Shown: positions 1-10,225 of the stretch, in pieces
Position numbering within the stretch: position 1 is the stretch's first letter
Layout: each line of letters begins with the position of its first letter
Assembly (NCBI GenBank): GCA_903839465.1
Contig: CAIMCI010000177.1
Location: forward strand, 1-49,392
Reading direction: 5' to 3'
Source: an uncultured Pseudomonadota bacterium
GTDB taxonomy: Bacteria > Pseudomonadota > Gammaproteobacteria > Steroidobacterales > Steroidobacteraceae
DNA length: 49,392 nucleotides
The notes under the pieces: model-generated
The model's database searches: none
Seen by the model: the letters and a program-made list of their open reading frames with translations, nothing else
Told to the model about the DNA's origin: nothing
Made by a program: the position numbers and the translations under genes

Positions 1-425
1 ACCGAGGCCCACTTCGAGCACCCAGGCGTCGAGTCCCGCCGTGCTGAACGCGACCAGCGCCGCGGCCGTACCGTATTCGAAGAACGTCAGCGGCGAATCG
101 CCGCGCGCCGCCTCGACCTGCTCGAACGCCTCGCACAGGCGCTCGTTCGCGATCGGCTCGCCGTCGATGCGGATCCGCTCGTTGTAGTCCACGAGGTGCG
201 GCGAGGTGTAGGTGCCGACCGACCGGCCACCGGCCCGGAGCAAGGCTTCCAGGTAGGCCGCGACCGAGCCCTTGCCGTTGGTGCCGGCGACGACGATGAC
301 GGGCCCCGCGGGGCGCCGCACGGGCAGCATCCCAAGGATGCGGTGCATCCGCTCGAGGCCGAGCTCGATCGTGCGCGGATGGATGCGCGACTGCCAGTCA
401 AGCCACTGGCCGAGGTCGCGCGCCA

Positions 426-426
<1 letters not shown>
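1..426 (-). CDS. folC: FolC, bifunctional dihydrofolate/folylpolyglutamate synthase (N-terminal part)
   Basis: The protein adds glutamate to dihydropteroate and to folates in the cytoplasm. Only about 142 N-terminal residues lie in the window; the rest continues past position 1. Visible motifs are the Mur-ligase-type P-loop GTNGKGSV near residue 50, followed by TYTSPHLVDYNERIRIDG, typical of FolC. The ATG at 426-424 shares one base with the accD stop (TGATG), so translation is probably coupled to accD. The accD-folC pair is a standard gammaproteobacterial arrangement. The identity is clear; nothing can be said about the missing C-terminal half. Confidence 0.93.
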
Positions 427-1289
<863 letters not shown>

Positions 1290-1311
1290 TGCCAAACCTC
1301 GGGTGGCGGCG

Positions 1312-2130
1312 CTACGGCCAGCGGCTGGCCGGCGGCACTGGAGGCGGCATCATAGCCGAATCCGGACCGTCCTCCGCGCTGCCGACCCCGTAGCCGGGCG
1401 GATAGCGTACCCCGGCAAGGTAAAGGCCGCCGGCCGGCGCGGTGACCCCGGCGTCGGCCCGCACCCGGTTCTGCAGGACGCGAAGAACCCACTCCGGCTG
1501 CTGCTCGCCGGTCCCGACCGCCAGCAGCGTCCCGACCAGGTTGCGCACCATGTGGTGCAGGAACGCGTTGGCGGTGACCCGGAAAACGATATGCGGTCCG
1601 TCCTGCTCGATCGCGAACTCGCTGACGCGCCGAACCGGGCTCTTCGACTGGCACTGGGCGGCACGGAATGCCGAGAAGTCGTGCTCGCCGACCAGATGCC
1701 GCGCACCCTCCCGCATGCGTCCCACGTCGAGCGGCTCGATGATCCAGGCGACGCGATGCGCCTCGATGGCCGGCCGCACCGGCCGGTTGAGGACGACGTA
1801 GCGGTAACTGCGCGACAGCGCCGAGTAGCGTGCGTGGAAGGAGTCGTCGACCTCGACCGCGTAGCGGACCACGACATCGTTCGGCAGGTTCGCGTTGGCG
1901 CCGAGCACCCAGCTGCGCAGGGTGCGAACGGCGTCGGTATCGAAATGCACGACCTGGGCGACGGCGTGGACGCCCGCGTCGGTGCGCCCTGCACAGGTGA
2001 CCTGCACCGCGTGGTCGGCGACCCTGGACAGGGCGGTCTCGACCTCGGCCTGCACCGAGGGCGCGTGGTCCTGTCGCTGCCAGCCGGCGTAACGGGTGCC
2101 GGCGTACTCGATGCCGACAGCTAGCCGCAC
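1312..2130 (-). CDS. truA: TruA, tRNA pseudouridine(38-40) synthase
   Basis: TruA converts uridines 38-40 of the tRNA anticodon arm to pseudouridine. The 272-residue protein starts [20 protein letters not shown] and carries the catalytic-aspartate motif GRTDAGVHA near residue 53, both diagnostic for the family. The start is GTG at 2130, nine bases after the fimV stop, with no strong ribosome site, so coupling to fimV is likely. The C-terminal end is slightly longer than in E. coli and Pro-rich. The fimV-truA order is conserved in Pseudomonas. Confidence 0.95.
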   Translation of the reverse strand: MRLAVGIEYAGTRYAGWQRQDHAPSVQAEVETALSRVADHAVQVTCAGRTDAGVHAVAQVVHFDTDAVRTLRSWVLGANANLPNDVVVRYAVEVDDSFHARYSALSRSYRYVVLNRPVRPAIEAHRVAWIIEPLDVGRMREGARHLVGEHDFSAFRAAQCQSKSPVRRVSEFAIEQDGPHIVFRVTANAFLHHMVRNLVGTLLAVGTGEQQPEWVLRVLQNRVRADAGVTAPAGGLYLAGVRYPPGYGVGSAEDGPDSAMMPPPVPPASRWP

Positions 2131-2139
2131 GCCGCGCCG

Positions 2140-5049
2140 CTAGCCGGGCAGGCCGCCGATCAGGCGCTGCGCTTCCTGGCGCTGCGAGGCACTGCCTTCG
2201 TGCAGGACTTCCTCAAGGATGCTGCGCGCACCGTCGGGATCACCCATGTCCATGTACGCCCGGGCCAGATCGATCTTCGTCCCGACCTCGGACAGCGTGA
2301 CGGGCTCGAGGTCGTGCATCGCCAGCTCGCTGGCATCGATCTGGGCCGTCGCGCCGTTGCCGGCGTTGGCGAACGCCTCGTGGCTCAGGCTGTCTTCAGA
2401 CAGGTCGAAGTCGACGTCGTCGTGGGCCTTGTGGGGCGCGTGGATTTCCTGCGCCGTATTCAGCGTCGCCGCCAGCTGCTCGAGGTCGAAATCGATGTCG
2501 CCCGTGTCCGCGCCGTGGAACTCCGGCAGAGCCGCCGTGCCCTCCGGATCGGTCACCTGCCGCGGCGCGATCCGCGTCGCCTCGTCCACGCCCATCGGCT
2601 CGGCGCGCGCCGCGATCCGGGTGGCTTCCGCCGCCGCGGCGAGGCCCGCCGGCCGTGGCGCGATGCGCGTCGGCTCGCCGCCCATCGCCTGGCCGCCGAT
2701 GGCGGCCATCGTCGCGGTCTGGCTGGCGATCGCGGTGTGATCGATCGGGCCGAGCTGCATCGAGGTCGCGTTCAGCTTCTCGATCTCGAAGTCGAGATCG
2801 TCGAGCGCGAGCTCCGCCGTCTGGTCACCCGCATTGGCGAGCGCGGCGAAATCGGTCGGCTTGAGCTTGTCGCGCACTGTCTCGCCGCTCCGGCCCGTAT
2901 CGGGCTGCGGCGGCAGACCGGTGATGTCGATCGTGTCGGTGTGCTCGAGCGACACCGCAGGACGCTCCTGCGTCGGCTCCAGCGTCGCGCCACCCTGCCG
3001 CTCCTGGGTCGCATCGAGGTCGAAGTCGAGATGGCGCTCCTTGAGCGCCAGCGACTGGCCGGTGTCGGCCAGCGCGTCATGCCCGCCGAGTGCCTTGTGC
3101 AGGTCGAGGTCGACGTCGTCACCGTGCGCCGTCTCGTCGTCGCCGAGGAACTCGAGATCGATGCCCGGACCGTCGGTATGCCCGTCCGGCGCGAGGTCGA
3201 GGTCGATCGCACCGCCGCCGGCACTGCGTCCACCGGCGTCGGCGAACAGCGCCTCGTCGGGGGCGATCTGGCGGCCCATGATCGCGACCTTGTCCCACTC
3301 GCCCGCCGGCGCCTGGTCGCGGTCGCGGGCGAGGCCACGGGCGACGTCCAGGAACGCGTCCTTGTTGCTCCAGACGAAATAGACCTCGAGGAGCTTGAGC
3401 CTGAGGTCGCGGCGGTCCGGCTCGCGCTCCATCGCAAGCTTGACGATGTCCGCGGCCTGGTCGTAGAGCCCGTAGGCCATGTGGAAGTCGGCCTCGGCGA
3501 GCGGATCGGCATGCTCGAGGTTGATCGAGGTCTCCGACGAGATCGTGCTCGCCGGATCGAGGCCGGCGGACGTCTCGTCGTGGCTGCGGTCGCCGCGCAG
3601 GTCGGCAGCGCGCGGCGCGAAGATCGCGGTGGCCGGATCGTTGGCATGGCGGTCGTAGCTGTCCTCGGCATCCAGCGCACCGAGCGCATCGCTGACCTGG
3701 GTGGCGCGGCGCTTCCTGAGCGCGCGCAGACCGAAGACGGCGCCGATGATCAGCAGCAGCCCGCCGCCGATCATCGGCAGGAAGCCGAGCAGCGTATCCA
3801 GCAGCCCCGGTGCCTCGACCGGCGGTACGCTCTTGTGCGTCGGGCGCGGCTTCTTGGCGGGGGCTTCGGTCGCGGCGGGCGCAGCACCGTCGGGCGCCTT
3901 CACCGCCTCGGCAGGCTTGGCGTTCTCGGCGGGCTTTGCCGCCTCGGCCGGCTTCGGCGCCACGGCAGGCTTGCCGGCCTCGGGCTTCGCCGCCGCAACC
4001 GGCGTCTCTGCGGGCTTGCCCTTGCCGCCGGCCTGCTGCAGGCGGGCGAGTTCGGCGTTCTTGAGATCGAGGAGGCGCTTGGTCTCCGCCAGTTCCTGCT
4101 CTAGGCCCTGGACCTTCGACTTCAGCGCATCGGTTCCGGCGCCGCTGCCGGCATCGCCCGGCATCACGAGCTTCAGGCGCGCGCCCTTGGCCGCACCGCC
4201 GGCAGCCGCGCCCGGCGTGCCGCCGCTGGCGGCCCCGGCACCGCGCCATTCCGACATCTGCTCGCGCACCGCATGGTCGGCCTCGGCGGCCGACAGGGCG
4301 CCGAGATCGGCGACCGGCGGAATCGACAGGCTGGCGCCGCGGCGCAGCCGGTTGATGTTGCCGTCGAAGGCATGCGGGTTGGCGCGGAAGATGCCGATCA
4401 TCATCCGGTTGAGGTCGGCGCCCGTGCCGGCGCCCGCGCGCCGCGCGATCGCCGACAGCGTGTCATTGGGCACCACGGTGTAGGTGCCGCCGGCGGGCGA
4501 CGGCGCGTCGGTGGCGGCCGGCCGGCTGCTCGGCGCCGGCGTATCGCGGACGATCGGCGCGGCCTTCGGTGCGCTGGTCGCACCGCTCTGCGGCGCCTGC
4601 ACGACCGGTGGCGGGGCGCTGGCCGCGCTGCCGGCGGACGCTGCAGGCGTGTCGTAGACCGGCGGGTCGAGGAGCAGCGTGTACTCGCGGGTCAACTTGC
4701 CGCGCGGCCAGTTGACATCGACGAGGAACGTCACGAAAGGCTCGGTCACCGCCTCGGCCGAACGGACGATCAGTACCGGCCTGCCGGCCGCGTCCTGACC
4801 GACCTTGAACTGTATCGACGACAGGAAAGCCGGTCGATCGACGCCGTAGCGCAGGAAGGTTTCGCGGCTGGCGACCGACGCGCGCAGCTGCGTCAGCTCC
4901 TCGGCACTCGCCCCGATCAGCTCGATCTGCGCCGCCAGCGGCTGGTTGAGCCCCGAATCGAGATGGATTTCGCCGAGACCGAGGGCATAGGCCGCGCCTG
5001 GCGCGGCCAGGACCACGACAGACCAGAGCCGGTGAAATCTGTGCGTCAT
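2140..5049 (-). CDS. fimV: FimV-family pilus assembly and polarity protein
   Basis: FimV proteins are inner-membrane scaffolds for type IV pilus assembly and cell-pole organisation. The 969-residue protein has a signal sequence (about 1-22), the FimV N-terminal domain, a LysM domain for peptidoglycan binding (about 188-245), a coiled coil (about 307-340), a long Ala/Lys/Pro/Glu linker (345-400), one membrane helix (about 415-441), an acidic cytoplasmic region and a C-terminal TPR-like cap (about 918-967). A second helical TPR-like stretch lies around 518-577. The cytoplasmic part holds seven short acidic blocks of the DLDL/DFDL type and three copies of a TRIAPR-like motif at 794-830. GGAG lies five bases before the ATG. 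The usg-fimV-truA order matches Pseudomonas. Confidence 0.93.
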   Translation of the reverse strand: MTHRFHRLWSVVVLAAPGAAYALGLGEIHLDSGLNQPLAAQIELIGASAEELTQLRASVASRETFLRYGVDRPAFLSSIQFKVGQDAAGRPVLIVRSAEAVTEPFVTFLVDVNWPRGKLTREYTLLLDPPVYDTPAASAGSAASAPPPVVQAPQSGATSAPKAAPIVRDTPAPSSRPAATDAPSPAGGTYTVVPNDTLSAIARRAGAGTGADLNRMMIGIFRANPHAFDGNINRLRRGASLSIPPVADLGALSAAEADHAVREQMSEWRGAGAASGGTPGAAAGGAAKGARLKLVMPGDAGSGAGTDALKSKVQGLEQELAETKRLLDLKNAELARLQQAGGKGKPAETPVAAAKPEAGKPAVAPKPAEAAKPAENAKPAEAVKAPDGAAPAATEAPAKKPRPTHKSVPPVEAPGLLDTLLGFLPMIGGGLLLIIGAVFGLRALRKRRATQVSDALGALDAEDSYDRHANDPATAIFAPRAADLRGDRSHDETSAGLDPASTISSETSINLEHADPLAEADFHMAYGLYDQAADIVKLAMEREPDRRDLRLKLLEVYFVWSNKDAFLDVARGLARDRDQAPAGEWDKVAIMGRQIAPDEALFADAGGRSAGGGAIDLDLAPDGHTDGPGIDLEFLGDDETAHGDDVDLDLHKALGGHDALADTGQSLALKERHLDFDLDATQERQGGATLEPTQERPAVSLEHTDTIDITGLPPQPDTGRSGETVRDKLKPTDFAALANAGDQTAELALDDLDFEIEKLNATSMQLGPIDHTAIASQTATMAAIGGQAMGGEPTRIAPRPAGLAAAAEATRIAARAEPMGVDEATRIAPRQVTDPEGTAALPEFHGADTGDIDFDLEQLAATLNTAQEIHAPHKAHDDVDFDLSEDSLSHEAFANAGNGATAQIDASELAMHDLEPVTLSEVGTKIDLARAYMDMGDPDGARSILEEVLHEGSASQRQEAQRLIGGLPG

Positions 5050-5184
5050 CTCTGCTCCAAGGAGGCGTTCGCGCCCCCGCAGTCGTCCGTGCCATGCGGC
5101 CTTGTCGCGCCCATTTTCGGCGGACCAAGCGGGGTCTGCAGCCCGGGAACTTCCCGTCGAGCTAGCCCCACAGTGTGAAATGCG

Positions 5185-5210
5185 TCACAAGCCACTGATT
5201 CACAAGCCAC
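5185..5210. repeat. Tandem 11-bp direct repeat in the fimV leader
   Basis: The sequence TCACAAGCCAC occurs twice, at 5185-5195 and 5200-5210, giving a 15-base period. It lies in the 184-base gap between usg and fimV, which is less GC-rich than its surroundings. On the minus strand a TATATT element (plus positions 5226-5231) lies just upstream, so the repeats could sit at or just after a transcription start. A binding site for a regulator with tandem half-sites is possible; no known motif was recognised. Confidence 0.4.
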
Positions 5211-5233
5211 CATGCTATTTGACGGAATATAGC

Positions 5234-6247
5234 CTAGAAATGGTCACGCGCCAAAACTTCGACGAGCGTCACAGTATTCAGAGCGCTCTGACGAAGGTTA
5301 TCGGCCGCGATCCACAAACTATGATCCCGCTGCCCGCCGGCCGCCGAGCGCAGCCGGCCGATCAGGACCTCGTCCTGCTCGGCGGCATCGCCGGCCGGGG
5401 TCGGGGCGTTGCCCCCGGGCAGCCCGAGACCGGGGACGGCGGCGAAAAGCGCGGCGAGGTCGGCGGTCGGGGCCTCGGCACGCGTCGAAAAGTCCAGCGC
5501 GAAGCCGTCGCCGTAGAACGCCGGCACGTGGACCGCGCTGAAATGGATGGCGCTTGCCGGCACCCCGGCGAGCTCCGCCAGATCGTCCGTCACCCAGCGC
5601 TCGGCCTCCGTCCGGCCGTCGTCCCCGACCAGACCGACGGTGGGAATGCAGTTAAAAGCAATGCGGGCCGCAAAGGCCGGTCCCGCGGTCGGCACCGGCC
5701 GGCCGTTCAGGAGCTGCGTGCACTGCGCGGCGAGCTCGTCGATCGCCGCCCGGCCCGCGCCGGCCACGGCGAGGTAAGCGGCGATGTGCGCCGACACGAG
5801 TCCGGGCCCGACGACGACGGGCCTCAGGACCCGTGCCAGCGACAGCGCGGCACCGGCCGGGCTGCGCAGGATGCGCCGCTCGGCGTAGTCGCCCACCGCC
5901 TCGGCGTTCAGCGCCGTCGCGATCACCGGCACGGAGTCGTCGCCGGCAAAGGCGGCCGACGCATCGACGACCACGGCGCCGGACTCGGCGGCCCGCGGTG
6001 CGTGCTCCAGGGCCACGCCCGCCGGTACTGCAAAGAGGGCGAAGTCCACGGCGCGAAAATCGAAGCTCTCGAGGGCGGTGATGCCCTGCTCCTCGTGCCG
6101 GAACTCGACGGTGCGCCCGATCGAGGCGCCGCTCGCCACGGCCTCCAGCCGGTCGACCGCGAACTCGCGGCTGCCGAGAACCTTGAGCAGGGTTTCGCCG
6201 TATACGCCGGTCGCGCCGACCACGGCGACCCGCCATCCATTGCTCAT
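5234..6247 (-). CDS. usg: USG-1-like protein, inactive aspartate-semialdehyde dehydrogenase homologue
   Basis: The 337-residue product has the fold signature of aspartate-semialdehyde dehydrogenase: an N-terminal nucleotide-binding motif VAVVGATGVYGETLLKVL and a C-terminal dimerisation region. The active-site segment, normally NxxC, reads RSPAGAALSLARVL, with no cysteine. The catalytic histidine motif (GH) reads FYGDGF. Both losses match the USG-1 paralogues found beside fimV in Pseudomonas, whose function is unknown. GGAGG seven bases before the ATG at 6247 fixes the start. The ATG overlaps the upstream transporter stop by four bases (ATGA). I infer a non-enzymatic role; the true asd must be elsewhere. 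Confidence 0.88.
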   Translation of the reverse strand: MSNGWRVAVVGATGVYGETLLKVLGSREFAVDRLEAVASGASIGRTVEFRHEEQGITALESFDFRAVDFALFAVPAGVALEHAPRAAESGAVVVDASAAFAGDDSVPVIATALNAEAVGDYAERRILRSPAGAALSLARVLRPVVVGPGLVSAHIAAYLAVAGAGRAAIDELAAQCTQLLNGRPVPTAGPAFAARIAFNCIPTVGLVGDDGRTEAERWVTDDLAELAGVPASAIHFSAVHVPAFYGDGFALDFSTRAEAPTADLAALFAAVPGLGLPGGNAPTPAGDAAEQDEVLIGRLRSAAGGQRDHSLWIAADNLRQSALNTVTLVEVLARDHF

Positions 6248-7413
6248 GCCTGTGCCTCCGTCGCTGCCGCTGCGGGCGAGCGGCTCAGTTGATCGTTGCG
6301 CAGCATCGTCAGTGCGACAGCGAGCGCAAGCGCCGCGACGCCCGCCGCGGCGCCGTACATCAGCCGCGGCCCGCCGGCCTGCCAGACCCTGCCGGCCAGC
6401 AGCGTCCCGGCGCCGACGCCCGCGCCCCACCCCGCGCTCGAGACGAGCGCCTGGGAGCGCTCGGGTCCCATCCGGAGGAGACGCGGGCCCAGCAGCACCG
6501 TGACGCTGTGGAACAGGGCGAAACCGAAAATATGCATGACCTGGGCCAGCGCGAGGACGAGTACCGAACGCGGAAAGCCGGCGATCAGGAGCCAGCGCAG
6601 CGTCGTCGCGCCGATCGCCAGCGCCAGCAGCCGGTAGGCCGAAACCCGCGCCAGAAGCGGCGCCGCCGCGTAGAAAAAGACCATTTCGGCCAGCACTCCC
6701 AGCGCGAACAGGCGACCGATCGCCGCGGCCGAGTAGCCGTACGTCTCCAGATACAGTCCGTAGAACCCATAGTATGCGCCGAAGCTGGCGAGCTGCAGGA
6801 AGCAGACGAGGACGAACCAGACGGCCTCGGCGCGCCGCGGCGCCGCCGGGCCTGGCTCAGGCCGGGCGTTGGCCGCGACGCCCGACAGTCCGCGGCAGAC
6901 GATCGCCGTACCGACGAGGCAGCTGCCGAGCGCCCAGGGAATGACCGCGCGGCCGCCGCGGCCGATCAGTTCGCCGACGACCGCCGAGGCCGCGACGTAA
7001 CCGATGCTGCCCCACAGGCGCAGGCGGCCGTAGCGGTGCTGGTCGGCGCCGAGCAGCTTCAGGGCGAGCGCATCGTAGACAGGCATGAAGCCGTTGAAGG
7101 CGAGCGCATACAGCGCCATCAGGACCAGCGCCAGGCGAAAATCCCGCGTCGCGGCGATGAACGGCAGCAGGAGCGCCGCCAGCGTCGCGGCAACGGCCAG
7201 CGCCCGGCCGTCGTCGCCGACCTGGCCGGCGATGCGCGCCTGCACGAGCGGCGCCACGACCCGCGCGACGCTGACCGCGGCGAGGAGCGTACCGATCGCG
7301 GCCGGCGCGAAGCCCTGGCCGGCGAGCTGCAGCGACCAGTACGGCTGGAATACGCCGACCGCCGCGAAGTAACCGAAGTAGCCCGCCTTCAGGGCGCCGT
7401 GCGCGCCCCTCAC
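6244..7413 (-). CDS. MFS transporter, MFS_1-like (PPP/HcaT-type) family
   Basis: The 389-residue protein is almost entirely hydrophobic with about twelve predicted membrane helices. Its N-terminus ([19 protein letters not shown]) and the central [15 protein letters not shown] motif are typical of the MFS_1-like group that includes HcaT and nucleoside-type symporters. The substrate cannot be read from sequence. The start is GTG at 7413, overlapping the aroC stop by four bases (GTGA), and the gene's stop overlaps usg. It is therefore embedded in a prmB-aroC-MFS-usg operon; a similar aroC-MFS neighbourhood occurs in Pseudomonas. Confidence 0.85.
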   Translation of the reverse strand: MRGAHGALKAGYFGYFAAVGVFQPYWSLQLAGQGFAPAAIGTLLAAVSVARVVAPLVQARIAGQVGDDGRALAVAATLAALLLPFIAATRDFRLALVLMALYALAFNGFMPVYDALALKLLGADQHRYGRLRLWGSIGYVAASAVVGELIGRGGRAVIPWALGSCLVGTAIVCRGLSGVAANARPEPGPAAPRRAEAVWFVLVCFLQLASFGAYYGFYGLYLETYGYSAAAIGRLFALGVLAEMVFFYAAAPLLARVSAYRLLALAIGATTLRWLLIAGFPRSVLVLALAQVMHIFGFALFHSVTVLLGPRLLRMGPERSQALVSSAGWGAGVGAGTLLAGRVWQAGGPRLMYGAAAGVAALALAVALTMLRNDQLSRSPAAAATEAQA

Positions 7414-8516
7414 GAACGGCGGCGCCCGGCCTCGATGTCCGGGGTCGCCGAGCGTACGTCGGCGTTCTGCGCGCGGTGGCGCAGGTAGTGATCCATCAGC
7501 ACCAGCGCCAGCATCGCCTCGGCGATCGGCGTCGCGCGCAGGCCGACGCAGGGATCGTGCCGGCCGGTCGTGACCACCTCGACCGGCTGGCCGGCTTCAT
7601 TGATCGTCATGCCCGGCAGCGTGATGCTCGAGGTCGGCTTCAGCGCCATGCTGACGACGATATCCTGACCCGTGGAGATGCCGCCGAGCACGCCGCCGGC
7701 GTGATTGCTGGCAAAGCCCGCCGGCGTCAGGAGGTCGCGGTGTTCGGAGCCCTTCTGGGCGACGCTCGCGAAGCCGGCGCCGATCTCGACCGCCTTGACC
7801 GCGTTGATGCCCATCATGGCGTGGGCGATGTCGGCGTCGAGGCGGTCAAAGACCGGCTCGCCGAGACCGACCGGCACACCGCGCGCGACGACCGTCACCC
7901 GGGCGCCGATCGAGTCGCCGCTCGCGCGCAGCGTCCACATGTAGTCCTCGAGCTCGGGAAGGCGCGCCGGGTCGGGGCAGAAGAACGGGTTGCCGTAGGC
8001 GGCCTCGGGCGCCACCGGCGACAGCTCGATCGGGCCGAGCGCGGCGAGATACCCCTGAATGGCCACACCCAGGCGTTCGCCGAGGTACTTGCGGGCGATC
8101 GCGCCGCCCGCGACGCGCATCACCGTTTCACGCGCCGAGGAACGCCCGCCGCCACGGTAGTCGCGCAGGCCGTATTTCTGCTGGTAGGTGTAGTCGGCGT
8201 GCCCGGGGCGGAAGCGATCCTTGATCTTGTCGTAGTCGCGGCTGCGCTGGTCGGTGTTCTCCACCAGAAGCCCGATCGGCGCGCCGGTCGTCACGCCCTC
8301 GAAGACGCCCGACAGGATCCGCACCTGGTCGGGCTCCTTGCGCTGGCTCGTGTGGTGCGACGTGCCGGAACGGCGCCGCTCGACGTCCGCCATGAGGTCC
8401 GCCTCGGTGAGCGCGAGCCCCGGCGGGCAGCCGTCGACGATCGCACCGAGCGCCGGCCCGTGGCTCTCGCCGAAGGTCGTCAGCGTGAACAGCTTGCCGA
8501 AGGTGTTACCGGACAC
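7410..8516 (-). CDS. aroC: AroC, chorismate synthase
   Basis: AroC converts 5-enolpyruvylshikimate-3-phosphate to chorismate using reduced FMN, the last shared step of aromatic amino acid synthesis. The 368-residue product shows [19 protein letters not shown] at the N-terminus, [14 protein letters not shown] and the [10 protein letters not shown] motif, all signature chorismate synthase sequences. The GTG at 8516 gives the standard N-terminus, with AGGAAG just upstream. It overlaps the prmB coding end by 11 bases, and the stop overlaps the MFS start. Confidence 0.97.
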   Translation of the reverse strand: MSGNTFGKLFTLTTFGESHGPALGAIVDGCPPGLALTEADLMADVERRRSGTSHHTSQRKEPDQVRILSGVFEGVTTGAPIGLLVENTDQRSRDYDKIKDRFRPGHADYTYQQKYGLRDYRGGGRSSARETVMRVAGGAIARKYLGERLGVAIQGYLAALGPIELSPVAPEAAYGNPFFCPDPARLPELEDYMWTLRASGDSIGARVTVVARGVPVGLGEPVFDRLDADIAHAMMGINAVKAVEIGAGFASVAQKGSEHRDLLTPAGFASNHAGGVLGGISTGQDIVVSMALKPTSSITLPGMTINEAGQPVEVVTTGRHDPCVGLRATPIAEAMLALVLMDHYLRHRAQNADVRSATPDIEAGRRRS

Positions 8517-9504
8517 GGGTCTTCCTCGCCGCGGGGCGCACCACCGCGTTCGCAAACTGCGCCCGGTGGCGGCGAACCGTCGCCGCATCGAGCAGGAACA
8601 CGCCACCGCCACCGTTCTCGAACTCGAGCCAGAGGAAGGGCACCTTGGGATAGGCGCGCTGCAGCGCGCGCTCCGAATCGCCGACCTCGCAGGCGAGCAG
8701 TCCGTCCGTGCAGAGGTGCTCCGCCGCGCCCGCCAGAATGCGCCGCACGACGTTCAGGCCATCGCGGCCAGCGGCAAGGCCGCCGGCCGGTTCGTGGCGG
8801 TACTCGGCGGGAAGCTTTGCCACCACCGCGGCCGGCACGTAGGGCGGATTGGCGAGGATGAGGTCGTAGCGCGCTCGGCCGAGCCCGGCGTAGACGTCGG
8901 CCCGGCGCGGCGTGATGCGCCGGGCGAGTCGATGGCGCCGGACGTTCTCGGTGGCGAGATCCAGCGCGTCCTGCGACACGTCGGTCGCATCCACCGTCGC
9001 CCGGCGCCAGGCCAGGGCCGCGGCGATGGCGATGCAACCCGACCCGGTACCGAGGTCGAGGATGCGCCGCACCTCCTGCGGCCGCTTCAGGAACGGCGCG
9101 GCGCGCGCCTGGATGAACTCGGCGAGGGGCGAGCGCGGCACGAGAACCCGGCGGTCAACCCGGATCTCGTGGCCGGCGAACCAGATCCGACCGGTGAGGT
9201 ACGGTGCCGGGATGCGCTCGTCGATGCGCCGGCTCACCAGCGTCTCCAGGCGCTCACGGGCGCGCCGGGGCACACGCCGGCCGTAGGCCTGCGGCGCGTC
9301 CTCGTGGGCGAGCCCGGCGGCATGGAAGACGAGCGAGGCAGCCTCGTCCTCTGCGTTGTCGGTGCCATGGCCATAGCAGAGGCCGGCCCGCTCGAAGCGG
9401 CGCGCCACGTCGGTGATCAGGCGCGCCACGGTCGGCGTGGCGCTCGCGGGACGGGCGGGCCGGCGGGCCGGGGCGCCTCGGGGGCGGGCTTTGGTCGCTT
9501 TCAT
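8506..9504 (-). CDS. prmB: PrmB, ribosomal protein uL3 glutamine methyltransferase
   Basis: PrmB methylates a glutamine of ribosomal protein uL3. The 332-residue protein has the SAM-binding motif [14 protein letters not shown] and the NPPY catalytic motif ([11 protein letters not shown]) of the HemK/PrmB family. The sequence [20 protein letters not shown] fits PrmB rather than PrmC, and prmB-aroC is a conserved pair. The N-terminal 30 residues are basic and Ala/Pro-rich. The start at the ATG at 9504 is chosen because upstream in-frame sequence is low-complexity and not family-like. It is divergent from sco, leaving a 52-base gap. Confidence 0.92.
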   Translation of the reverse strand: MKATKARPRGAPARRPARPASATPTVARLITDVARRFERAGLCYGHGTDNAEDEAASLVFHAAGLAHEDAPQAYGRRVPRRARERLETLVSRRIDERIPAPYLTGRIWFAGHEIRVDRRVLVPRSPLAEFIQARAAPFLKRPQEVRRILDLGTGSGCIAIAAALAWRRATVDATDVSQDALDLATENVRRHRLARRITPRRADVYAGLGRARYDLILANPPYVPAAVVAKLPAEYRHEPAGGLAAGRDGLNVVRRILAGAAEHLCTDGLLACEVGDSERALQRAYPKVPFLWLEFENGGGGVFLLDAATVRRHRAQFANAVVRPAARKTRVR

Positions 9505-9556
9505 GCGAGCGCAGTCTAGCCGAAGCGGGCCCGCCCGCCTTCTGGGATAATGCTTC

Positions 9557-10225
9557 ATGAGTCCAAAGACCCCCCGCGCGCCCTGGCAGATCGGCCTCCT
9601 CGTCATCGTTGCCGTCGGCGGCGTACTCGCCGGCAGCCTCCTCGGCCGCCAGTGGCTCGCCGCCGGCCGGGTCGGCGCCAAGCCCGTGACACGCGCCGCC
9701 GCGGTCTACGACACGCCGCGGCCGCTGCCGGATTTCCGACTGACCGACGAGGCGGGCCGCGAGGTCACGGCGCGGACCCTGCGCGGGCGCTGGACGTTCC
9801 TCTTCTTCGGCTACACGCACTGCCCGGACGTCTGCCCGGCCACCCTCGCCCAGCTCGCCGAGGTCGGCCGCGCGCTCACCGACCTGCCCGGCCCGGCGCA
9901 GCCCGCCGTTTACCTCGTCAGCGTCGATCCGGCCCGCGACACCGCGGAGTCGCTTGCCACCTACGTGCACTACTTCAACCCGGGCTTCCACGCCCTGGCC
10001 GGGGCGCCCGCGGCCGTGGAGGCCTTCACCCGCGCGCTCGGCATCGCCGTGATCGTCCGCCGCGACGGCGGCGCCGAGTACACGGTCGACCATACCGCGG
10101 CGATCCTCCTCGTCGATCCGAACGGCGCCGTTGCCGCGGTGTTTCCCGCCCCGCACGTGGTGGCCACCATCGCCGCCGACTACCGGCTCATCGTCGCCAG
10201 CCGCCCGGACGTGAGGGTGCGATGA
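9557..10225 (+). CDS. SCO1/SenC-family copper chaperone for cytochrome oxidase assembly
   Basis: SCO proteins deliver copper to, or reduce, the CuA site of cytochrome c oxidase on the periplasmic face. The 222-residue product has an N-terminal membrane anchor (about 12-33) and a thioredoxin-like domain. Copper ligands are present: CPDVC at residues 89-93 and His179 in VDHTAAILLVDP. A GATAAT hexamer lies six bases before the ATG, so the transcript may be nearly leaderless; this is weak evidence. The stop overlaps the psd start by four bases (ATGA), so it heads a sco-psd-epmA operon. No oxidase genes are in the window. Confidence 0.92.
   Translation: MSPKTPRAPWQIGLLVIVAVGGVLAGSLLGRQWLAAGRVGAKPVTRAAAVYDTPRPLPDFRLTDEAGREVTARTLRGRWTFLFFGYTHCPDVCPATLAQLAEVGRALTDLPGPAQPAVYLVSVDPARDTAESLATYVHYFNPGFHALAGAPAAVEAFTRALGIAVIVRRDGGAEYTVDHTAAILLVDPNGAVAAVFPAPHVVATIAADYRLIVASRPDVRVR

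Noticed and set aside
2200-4104. A 634-codon plus-strand frame opposite fimV
   Set aside because: Arginine-rich low-complexity translation; fimV on the other strand has recognised domains along the same stretch.
5234-6247. Calling this gene asd
   Set aside because: The catalytic cysteine and histidine are both replaced; USG-1-like is the better name.
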